Assembly: GCF_004769525.1 (NCBI RefSeq)
Contig: NZ_RQFT01000012.1
Span: 380,001 to 444,000 of the forward strand
Source: Leptospira bouyouniensis
GTDB lineage: Bacteria; Spirochaetota; Leptospiria; Leptospirales; Leptospiraceae
Length of the DNA stretch: 64,000 nucleotides
Direction of reading: 5' to 3'
Below, piece after piece: positions 56,876 to 64,000 of the stretch (position 1 is the stretch's first letter; every line of letters starts with the position of its first letter). Both the position numbers and the translations under genes were made by a program. The notes beneath the pieces were generated by a model. It was not told the origin of the DNA. It saw only the letters and a program-made list of their open reading frames with translations, and ran no database searches.

Positions 56876-57565
56876 ATGAATCATGATTTAATCCTTTTAG
56901 TTGATGATGATAGTGCCATACGCAAAATGTTACGAATTGCACTTGAAGCAAAAGGATACCAAATCATTGAAGCAATCTCTAAAAAGGATGCTATCGAATC
57001 CATTGCACTCAGATCGCCTAAATTAGTATTGTTGGATTTACAACTTCCTGATGGAAGTGGATTGGATGTGATCCATGAAGTTAGGACGTTTTCCGAACTA
57101 CCATTTATTGTTTTATCAGTTATGGATTCCGAAGAAGATAAAATTGCCTTACTTGATGCAGGTGCAGATGATTATATCACGAAACCCTTTAGCATGGGAG
57201 AACTTCTCGCAAGAATAAGGACAGCGTTTAGGAGATTGCCTGCGGAAGAAACTCCTTCCAATTGGGAGATGGGAAATTTAGTTATCGATTTTCTAAATTA
57301 TGAAGTCCAAAAAAACGATAAAAAAGTGCGATTAACGCCAACTGAATTTCAGTTGTTAACGTATCTAATTAAAAATGCAGGTAAGATAATTTCGCATGAT
57401 ATATTGATTAAAAAAATATGGGGTGATGCAGCACAAAATGAAATGAATTCGCTTCGTGTTCATATCACTCAATTGCGAAAGAAAATTGAAGATAAACCAA
57501 ATCAACCTAAGTTGATCAAAACGATTCCAGGTGTTGGATACCTTTGGTCAATTGAGTATAAATAA
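56876..57565 (+). CDS. kdpE: KDP operon response regulator
   Basis: 229 residues of the OmpR class. The receiver domain has the acidic pair (LLVDDDSA), phospho-Asp in LVLLDLQLPDGSG, Thr/Ser in FIVLSV and Lys in DYITKPFSMGE. The C-terminal winged helix (VRLTPTEFQLLTYLIKNAGK, RVHITQLRKKIEDKP) binds DNA. It activates the kdp operon and, judged by the shared repeat at 57610, the porin that follows. 9 nt after kdpD. Confidence 0.96.
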   Translation: MNHDLILLVDDDSAIRKMLRIALEAKGYQIIEAISKKDAIESIALRSPKLVLLDLQLPDGSGLDVIHEVRTFSELPFIVLSVMDSEEDKIALLDAGADDYITKPFSMGELLARIRTAFRRLPAEETPSNWEMGNLVIDFLNYEVQKNDKKVRLTPTEFQLLTYLIKNAGKIISHDILIKKIWGDAAQNEMNSLRVHITQLRKKIEDKPNQPKLIKTIPGVGYLWSIEYK

Positions 57566-57609
57566 AATTTGAAAAGATTTTCCATAGTTTCGAATTTAAA
57601 TAAAATGAA

Positions 57610-57648
57610 ATCTTAATCCTTTCTTAAGGTGAATCTAAAGATCATAAT
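57610..57648 (+). promoter_or_regulatory. Probable KdpE operator and promoter before the porin gene
   Basis: TCTTAATCCTTTCTTAA at 57611-57627 differs by one base from the kdpA-promoter site at 49927-49943, including the 11-nt repeat spacing. A CATAAT (-10-like) follows at 57643-57648, so the second repeat falls where an activated -35 would be. Confidence 0.6.
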
Positions 57649-57696
57649 GTTTGAGCGATTGTGAATTAGTGTTTTTTATGATAATTTGATTCTATT

Positions 57697-58959
57697 ATGT
57701 TGAATCAAAATTTTATTTATTCGTTGCAACGAGTTATAGAGAAAATTAGACAATATGGTTTTTTCTTACTTCTTTGGTTAGTCGGATTATTTACTACTTC
57801 TTCCATTTATTCGGAAGAGAAAGTTTTAGGACAGGAAGAAAACAAACAAGCGGAAAACCAAAAATCGATACCTTTACCAAATTCATTTCAATTTGGGGGT
57901 ATGATCGATTCGTATTATCTTTACAATCACAATCTTCCAAAAGATACAGAACGAAATTATACAACACAAGCAGTTCGAAACGGAGAGTTTAATATCAATC
58001 TTGCATATTTGGATGCCAGAGTTGAGGAAAATAAATATAGAGGTAGAATTGCATTCCAGTGGGGGACATCAGTAAACACAAATTATGCGGCAGAACTGAC
58101 AACTGAAAGATATTCAAATCAAAACTCTGTGAAAAATATCCAAGAGGCTTACGCAGGTTTTAAGATTGGTCGTGATACTTGGATTGATGGGGGAATCTTT
58201 TTTGGTAACATAGGGTACGAATCTTGGATTTCACACAATAATGTGAATTACACTAGGGCATATGCGCTAGATTACGTTCCTTATTATTCTTCGGGAGTTA
58301 GGTTATCACATCAATTCACCGACAAATTGAGTGCCCAATTACAAATTTTGAATGGTTGGCAAAATATAACTGATAACAATAAGGATAAATCTTTTGGTAG
58401 TCAATTAAAGTATAATTTTAGTGAACATCTTATTCTAACCCTCAATCAATTTGCCGGAAATGAGGCACCGAATTCAGAAAGGAAACAAATGCGATACTAT
58501 AACAATACCATTTTGGAATGGATTGTAACAGATAGAGTCAAGTTAGTTGGACAATTTGATGTTGGTGCTCAAAAAGAAAAACAAAGTTTTGTTTACGAAC
58601 CTTGGTTAGCTGAATATGATCCGAGTTTAGGTGTGTATCGAGAAACAGCATCGAAAGCTTTTAGACATTGGTATCATGGAACTATCTGGGCGAGTTTTCT
58701 TTTGGCTCCAGAATACCGATTGAGTTTTCGTGTGGAACGATTTTACGATCCAAAACAAGTGATGGTTTCAACTGGAACTCCGAATGGTTTTATGAGTAAT
58801 GGATACACTACCACATTTGATATTCTTAGTTTTGAACCTGCTTTACTTCGTTTTGAATACGTTTACCGTAGGTCTGCCGACTCATTGTTTGCCTACCGGG
58901 ATGCCCAAACCTCAAAAAAAGAAGACTTCTTTGTTGTAGCGTTTTCCATGAAGTTTTAA
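57697..58959 (+). CDS. Outer-membrane porin of the BBP2 type, linked to kdp
   Basis: 420 residues. Signal peptide GFFLLLWLVGLFTTSSIYS, a short linker, then a barrel of about 350 residues with the BBP2 (putative porin-2) opening FQFGGMIDSYYLYNHNLP, INLAYLDARVEENKYRGRIA, then FGNIGYESWISHNN and strands to an end in FFVVAFSMKF (C-terminal Phe, typical of barrels). It may pass K+ or solutes when potassium is low. It is directly after kdpE and behind its own KdpE-like site. A terminator follows at 59066. Confidence 0.8.
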   Translation: MLNQNFIYSLQRVIEKIRQYGFFLLLWLVGLFTTSSIYSEEKVLGQEENKQAENQKSIPLPNSFQFGGMIDSYYLYNHNLPKDTERNYTTQAVRNGEFNINLAYLDARVEENKYRGRIAFQWGTSVNTNYAAELTTERYSNQNSVKNIQEAYAGFKIGRDTWIDGGIFFGNIGYESWISHNNVNYTRAYALDYVPYYSSGVRLSHQFTDKLSAQLQILNGWQNITDNNKDKSFGSQLKYNFSEHLILTLNQFAGNEAPNSERKQMRYYNNTILEWIVTDRVKLVGQFDVGAQKEKQSFVYEPWLAEYDPSLGVYRETASKAFRHWYHGTIWASFLLAPEYRLSFRVERFYDPKQVMVSTGTPNGFMSNGYTTTFDILSFEPALLRFEYVYRRSADSLFAYRDAQTSKKEDFFVVAFSMKF

Positions 58960-59065
58960 GCTAATTTACAGGAATGGTCCTAATTGTTTTCAAGTAAAAT
59001 AGAAACTTTTTGGAAGGACTTTTGGTCTAAAAATTGTTCATAGATGTTTCTCCTTATGAGACCCG

Positions 59066-59100
59066 CAGGGAGGGGCCAATATCCCTGATTTTCTTTTTTT
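59066..59100 (+). terminator. Intrinsic terminator after the porin gene
   Basis: CAGGGA (59066-59071) pairs with TCCCTG (59082-59087), 10-nt loop, followed by ATTTTCTTTTTTT. Confidence 0.7.
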
Positions 59101-59136
59101 TCTTTTCAATCCCATTCCTCTTTCTAATTTCCTTCC

Positions 59137-62100
59137 ATGCACTTTCGTTTCCAAGTCCTTGTCCTTCTTTTCCTTTCCCTTGTTTTGGTACAGTCTGATT
59201 TTACCCAAAGTGCTCCACCGAGTATTGAATTTTTCACTCCGAATGGTTTTGTCAAAGAACCCAAACAAGTGACTGCTCGGTTCACAAAACCGATGGTGGC
59301 ACTCGGAGACATTCGCCCAGAAACAGATATTTTCCAAGTAAAATGTCCATTCCCAGGGACAAGCCGCTTTATCGATTCAACAACTTGGGTATATGAATTT
59401 GAAAATCAAATCCCTGGTGGGGTTCATTGTTCCTTTGTTTTAAAAGATGGGATCAAATCTTTTAGCGGAGAAAAGATTCAAGGGGAAAAGAATTTTTCCT
59501 TCCATACAGGTGGACCCTCTGTAAAGTATTCTTCACCATATAACGGTAGTTCGATTTCAGAAGACCAAGTTTTTTTATTACATTTGGATGGGAAACCAGA
59601 CCTTTCCAGCTTTCAAAAATTTGTATATTTTCGTTCAGAAGAATTAGGAAACAGAATCCCTGTGATTTTAGTAACAGGATCTGAAAGGAAAACCTTTTTA
59701 CAAACAATTGGTAAAAAAGACAAAGAAGAAACCATAGTAATCAAAGCAAAACAAACGTTTTTACCCGATCGGCAAATCCAATTAGTTCTTGGTAAAGGTT
59801 TTAAATCTGTGTGGGGTGGAGAGATTCCAGAAGATGAAGTTTTATCTTTTACAGTCAGGCCAGTTTTTTCTGCAAGGTTTAGTTGTGAACGGACAACAGC
59901 CGATGCCAACTGTATTCCAATACTTCCTGTCAGTTTGTCTTTTAACTCTCTCGTATCACAAGAGTTACTTGATAAAATAACTCTGGTTGGAAAGGACGGT
60001 AAGGAATACCCAAAAAACAAAGTAACTGGAAAGGGGAATGAATTTTCGGATTGGGTGAGTTTTCCTGGGCCGTTTCCTGAAAATGCAGAATTCACAATCA
60101 AAATACCAGACCTTGTCGATGATGCCAATAGAAGTTTGGCAAATGTTGCCGCTTTTCCTTTGAAGTTTAAAACAGATGAATTTCCCCCTCTTGCCAAATT
60201 TAGCGCAAAGTTTGGAATCTTAGAATCGAAAGCAAATCCAGCACTTCCAGTCACCTTACGGAACTTAGAGGCAAACTTGCCTGTTAAATCCACTTCCCTT
60301 GGTTTGGATGGAAAAAGTCAAAAAACATTGGATATTTTGGAAATCCAAAAATGGTTCCAAACATTATCAAAAGTAGAACGGAACCAATCTGTTTTCCAAA
60401 CACCAATCTCGAATGCAAAAATAAATTCTTTCCAAATGCCAAAACCCAATGGGAAAAAACCAATGGAAGTAGTTGGCATTCCTTTGGAGACTCCTGGGTT
60501 TTATGTGGTGGAAATTGCAAGTGAAGTACTTGCAAACCATCTCTTTGCCGAAGGGGAAGGAAAAAAAATGTATGTTTCGAGTGCGGCCCTTGTGACTAAC
60601 CTTTCCCCTCATTTCAAATGGGGGAAAGACACAAGCCTTGTATGGGTCACAAGTTTAAATACAGGACTTCCTGAAGCAGGAGTACAAATCAAAATCTTAG
60701 ATTGCCAAGGGAATGTGAGGGGAGCAGGTATCACTGGAAAAGATGGAACTATGCTTTTTGGTAACATCAATTTCCAAGAAGTACCATATTGTGGTTATCA
60801 TGAGTTAGGTTCTGGATTAACCATATTTGCACAAAAAAATGATGATATTAGTTTTACATCGAGCACTTGGGAAAAAGGGATCGAAAGTTGGCGTTACCAA
60901 CTCCCACAAGCAAACACCGGGTATTCTAATTATTTAGAGTCAATTGTACTTGACCGCACTCTTTTTAAAAAGGGGGAAACTGTTCACCTAAAACATATTC
61001 GTCGTAGTTTTGGAAACAAAGGTTTACAACCTGCTGATTCAAAAGATTATCCATCGACAGTTGTGATCAAACACGAAGGATCTGGTGAGAGTTTTTCTAC
61101 TCCACTTGTTTGGTCTTTTCCTGGTCATGCCGAATCAGAATTTAAAATACCGAAAAATGCTAAACATGGTGTGTATCTTGTAACGTATCCATATAACAAT
61201 GAAGATGAGAGTTATGGCCGCACTGTCACACAATTTCGTGTTGAAGAGTTTCGTCTGCCTGTTCTCAAAGGGAATATTCAATTGAGTGGTGATTCACAAA
61301 ACCTTGTTTCACCAAAAGAAGCCAAGGTCCTTTTTGGATTGGAATATCTTTCTGGAGGAGGAGCTTCGCTTGTTCCTGTTAAGGTTCGTTCACAAGTTGT
61401 CCCAAGTTATTATACGGCAAAGGAAGAATACTCTACATTTAGTTTTTCACCAGACAACATAAAAGAAGGGAAGTGGAAAGTAAGTGGGTATGAGGAAGAG
61501 GAAGTTGAAGAAATAAAACCAAAAGTTATTTCTACTATTGCTAAAACCGATGCCAAGGGATTTTTTGAACATAAATTCCAAGACCTAAAATCAATACCTG
61601 GGTATGGAAATTTCCAAGTGGAAATGGAATACTCTGATCCAACTGGTGAGATCCATACAATTTCACGTAGTTTTCCCGTATCTCCCGCAGAACTTCATTT
61701 AGGCGTTTTGCCAGACGGATGGTATTTCACTGAAGACAAAGTAAAATTACAATTGATCGTTCTGGATGCCAAAGACAAACCCGTACCTTCACAAAAAATA
61801 AAAGTGAATGCTTATAAAAAAGAATTTTATTCGAACAGAAAACGCCTTGTTGGAGGATTTTATGCTTACGAACATTATGAGGAAGTAAACAAACTAGGTG
61901 AGTTTTGTGAAGGGAAAACAGATAACAAAGGTATCTTGATATGTGAAGGCAAATCTCCTTCAACAGGAGATATTGTTTTTCTTGCAGAAACAAAAGATAA
62001 AAATGGAAATCTAACAAATTCGAGTTATAATGTTTGGGTCAGTGCCAAGGAAGAAGTTTGGTTTGATGTAAGTGACCACAACCGAATGGATATCTTACCT

Positions 62101-64000
62101 GAAAAACGTTCTGTGGAACCAGGTGAGACGATAAAGGTTCAAATCAAGTCTCCCTTTCGAGAAGCGACTGCACTTGTTAGTATGGAAAGAGAAGGTGTGA
62201 TAGATTACTTTGTCACTCCGGTCAGTGGAAAAGATCCATTCATAAGTGTTCCAATAAAAAAAGAATATGCACCTAATGTTTATATTTCAGTATTTCTTGT
62301 TCGAGGTCGAATGGGAGATCCAAAACCAACAGGCCTTGTGGATTTAGCCAAACCAAGTTACCGTTTGGGTCTTTCGATGTTAAAAGTAGGATACAAACCG
62401 TACAGTTTGTCCGTATCAGTCACTCCCAACAAAAAACAATACCAAGTGCGAGAGACTGCAGACGTAGAACTAGAAATCAAAACATCAGATGGGAAAATAC
62501 CAACAGAAGGGACGGAAGTGACTCTCGCCGTTGTGGACGAAGCACTCCTTGAACTTTCTCCGAATCATACCTGGAATTTACTTGATGTTATGATGGGGTC
62601 AAGGCCTCACCAAGTGGTAACTTCCACTGCCCAATCCCAAATTATTGGGAAACGGCATTTTGGTTTGAAAGCAAAACCCGAAGGAGGGGGCGGTGGGAAA
62701 CAATCTACACGTTCCTTGTTTGAAACTTTATTATATTGGAAAGGAAAAGCCATTGTTGGAAAAGAAGGGAAATTCAAATTTAGTTTTCCTTTGAATGATT
62801 CACTTACCACCTTTCGAATCGTTGCCATAGCCACTTCAGGAGCGAGAGAGTTTGGGACAGGGATGGCCAAAATCCAAACCTCACAAAAAATCCAGACTTT
62901 TTCTGGAATACCACCTGTTGTACGATTAGGTGATACATTGCAACATGAAGTAAACCTTCGCAATGCTGGGGATATGAAAGAACAACTCCGTGTCCGTATG
63001 AGTGTTGTAGACATAAAAAATGGAGCAGAAGTAAAATCTGAATTAGAAACAAAGTCGGCATTTCTTTCTCCAGGGGAAACAAAACAAATTACTTGGGATT
63101 TGACGGTTCCTGAAGATAGCACCAAACGAAAGTTTTCTCTCGAAGTGTCTTCACCGAATGGAACTGTTATGGATTCACTATCAGTAGAACAAACTGTTAT
63201 TCCTGCCTTTACAGAACGAGTCTACCAAGCTGGTCTCTTTTTATATGAATCTCCGTTCAAAGAATCCGTTCAGACACCACCTGGATCCAAAGAAAATTCA
63301 GGTAAGATGGTTTGGAAGGCTTCTCCAACTATTCTCACTAGCATCGGAGGGATCCAGAAATATTTCCAAACCTATCCATATTCGTGTATGGAACAACGAG
63401 TTTCCAAAGCAATCGGTTTACGATCAGATACTTTATGGAATGAAGTGATTGGAGATTTAAATTCATTTTTGGATTATGATGGATTGGTTAAATACTTTGC
63501 AAGGATGGAACATGGAAGTGAAATTCTAACTTCATATGTATTAACATCTGCTAAATTAACTAACAAAACCATTCCCGAAGAAACTCTATCTCGGATGTTA
63601 GCTGGTTTACAAGGATTTTTGGATGGAAGGGTGTATGGCGAAAGGTATCGATTTGGTGCAGACCTTGTGGTTCGAAAGATTATCGTTTGGGAGGCACTCA
63701 CTCGTTACCAAACATATGATTGGGAGCAGGTTCGTCCGATTTTTGAAGGGATCGAATTTTTACCAACGGCGTCACTCATTGATTTGTCAGATATTTATGG
63801 TAGGGTGAATGGAGCCGATCCGAAAGTAAAAAATCGACTTTATAGTGTTTTGCGATCAAGATTAAACCTTCAAGGATCAGAGTTAATCATTGCCGATTCG
63901 GGATTTACTAATCCTTGGTGGATTTTAGGAAGTCGTGATTATACGATGTCAAAGTTTTTACTTTGGGTGATTTCGGAACCATCTTATAAAAAAGATCTAC
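59137..64000 (+). CDS. Alpha-2-macroglobulin-family protein (3' end cut by window)
   Basis: Open for 1,621 codons to the window end. Signal peptide FQVLVLLFLSLVLVQS. Repeated MG-type beta domains follow (VRPVFSARFSCERTTADANC; YLESIVLDRTLFKKGETVHL; TQFRVEEFRLPVLKG). Next is the mid-region VDEALLELSPN, then WKGKAIVGKEGKFKFSFPLN, which is the usual linker before the thioester domain. The thioester is YSCMEQRVS (Cys1417, CxEQ), so it should trap proteases covalently. It likely protects the periplasm. In many bacteria this YfaS-like gene is next to pbpC; that neighbour would be beyond the window. No lipobox was seen. Confidence 0.93.
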   Translation, partial: MHFRFQVLVLLFLSLVLVQSDFTQSAPPSIEFFTPNGFVKEPKQVTARFTKPMVALGDIRPETDIFQVKCPFPGTSRFIDSTTWVYEFENQIPGGVHCSFVLKDGIKSFSGEKIQGEKNFSFHTGGPSVKYSSPYNGSSISEDQVFLLHLDGKPDLSSFQKFVYFRSEELGNRIPVILVTGSERKTFLQTIGKKDKEETIVIKAKQTFLPDRQIQLVLGKGFKSVWGGEIPEDEVLSFTVRPVFSARFSCERTTADANCIPILPVSLSFNSLVSQELLDKITLVGKDGKEYPKNKVTGKGNEFSDWVSFPGPFPENAEFTIKIPDLVDDANRSLANVAAFPLKFKTDEFPPLAKFSAKFGILESKANPALPVTLRNLEANLPVKSTSLGLDGKSQKTLDILEIQKWFQTLSKVERNQSVFQTPISNAKINSFQMPKPNGKKPMEVVGIPLETPGFYVVEIASEVLANHLFAEGEGKKMYVSSAALVTNLSPHFKWGKDTSLVWVTSLNTGLPEAGVQIKILDCQGNVRGAGITGKDGTMLFGNINFQEVPYCGYHELGSGLTIFAQKNDDISFTSSTWEKGIESWRYQLPQANTGYSNYLESIVLDRTLFKKGETVHLKHIRRSFGNKGLQPADSKDYPSTVVIKHEGSGESFSTPLVWSFPGHAESEFKIPKNAKHGVYLVTYPYNNEDESYGRTVTQFRVEEFRLPVLKGNIQLSGDSQNLVSPKEAKVLFGLEYLSGGGASLVPVKVRSQVVPSYYTAKEEYSTFSFSPDNIKEGKWKVSGYEEEEVEEIKPKVISTIAKTDAKGFFEHKFQDLKSIPGYGNFQVEMEYSDPTGEIHTISRSFPVSPAELHLGVLPDGWYFTEDKVKLQLIVLDAKDKPVPSQKIKVNAYKKEFYSNRKRLVGGFYAYEHYEEVNKLGEFCEGKTDNKGILICEGKSPSTGDIVFLAETKDKNGNLTNSSYNVWVSAKEEVWFDVSDHNRMDILPEKRSVEPGETIKVQIKSPFREATALVSMEREGVIDYFVTPVSGKDPFISVPIKKEYAPNVYISVFLVRGRMGDPKPTGLVDLAKPSYRLGLSMLKVGYKPYSLSVSVTPNKKQYQVRETADVELEIKTSDGKIPTEGTEVTLAVVDEALLELSPNHTWNLLDVMMGSRPHQVVTSTAQSQIIGKRHFGLKAKPEGGGGGKQSTRSLFETLLYWKGKAIVGKEGKFKFSFPLNDSLTTFRIVAIATSGAREFGTGMAKIQTSQKIQTFSGIPPVVRLGDTLQHEVNLRNAGDMKEQLRVRMSVVDIKNGAEVKSELETKSAFLSPGETKQITWDLTVPEDSTKRKFSLEVSSPNGTVMDSLSVEQTVIPAFTERVYQAGLFLYESPFKESVQTPPGSKENSGKMVWKASPTILTSIGGIQKYFQTYPYSCMEQRVSKAIGLRSDTLWNEVIGDLNSFLDYDGLVKYFARMEHGSEILTSYVLTSAKLTNKTIPEETLSRMLAGLQGFLDGRVYGERYRFGADLVVRKIIVWEALTRYQTYDWEQVRPIFEGIEFLPTASLIDLSDIYGRVNGADPKVKNRLYSVLRSRLNLQGSELIIADSGFTNPWWILGSRDYTMSKFLLWVISEPSYKKDL

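Noticed and set aside
59613..60293. A 226-codon minus-strand open frame opposite the alpha-2-macroglobulin gene
   Set aside because: Antisense to a clear coding frame; composition follows from the opposite strand's codons.
1..64000. CRISPR arrays, tRNA or rRNA genes, complete insertion sequences
   Set aside because: No regular spaced repeats, cloverleaf-like stretches, rRNA signatures or transposase genes were seen while reading both strands.

Overview
The window looks like chromosome of a Leptospira species, probably one of the free-living (saprophytic, L. biflexa-like) lineages. The evidence is the AT-rich sequence (roughly 37-38% G+C by eye), the many short lipoproteins with loose spirochaete lipoboxes, DUF1577/PilZ and PEGA-type proteins, the frequent TTG/GTG starts, and a full kdpABCDE locus. 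The species assignment is inference. No rRNA, tRNA, CRISPR array or intact insertion sequence was seen.

Layout. 1-17.4 kb is accessory: small lipoproteins, an OmpA-like protein, a chemoreceptor, an ankyrin protein, an ECF42-type sigma factor with its DGPF partner, an ArsR repressor with a divergent membrane protein, and several decayed genes. 17.4-23.5 kb holds a beta-propeller lipoprotein, an SGNH esterase with a membrane-anchored partner, and a HEAT-repeat lipoprotein. 23.5-36.5 kb contains two operons that appear to be zinc-controlled. The first is DUF1826, a Tpx-like protein and a CobW GTPase (minus strand). The second is a lipoprotein, an outer-membrane barrel and znuA-znuC-znuB (plus strand). 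Between them lie an acyltransferase, a second chemoreceptor, an acyl-CoA dehydrogenase and an amidohydrolase. 36.5-49.9 kb is mostly housekeeping or conserved: methyltransferase, tmk, EAL protein, radical SAM, PilZ, guaB, LolA-like, rsmE and three Leptospira proteins of unknown role. 49.9-59 kb is kdpABCDE plus a porin. From 59.1 kb to the window end runs a large alpha-2-macroglobulin gene.

Main findings. (1) A palindrome TGCAA-N5-TTGCA occurs twice around the cobW promoter and once, as a perfect 21-bp palindrome, before the lipoprotein/barrel/znuACB operon. This links the two operons as one probable zinc (Zur-type) regulon and brings an outer-membrane barrel and a lipoprotein of unknown function into zinc uptake. 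(2) A 17-bp direct-repeat motif (one mismatch) lies before both kdpA and the porin after kdpE, so KdpE probably also controls a porin. (3) guaB resembles the eukaryotic rather than the usual bacterial IMP dehydrogenase. (4) An intrinsic-terminator hairpin lies inside the 3' coding end of rsmE. (5) Several genes are broken by stops or frameshifts, including a DUF1566-like gene with a single in-frame TAA.
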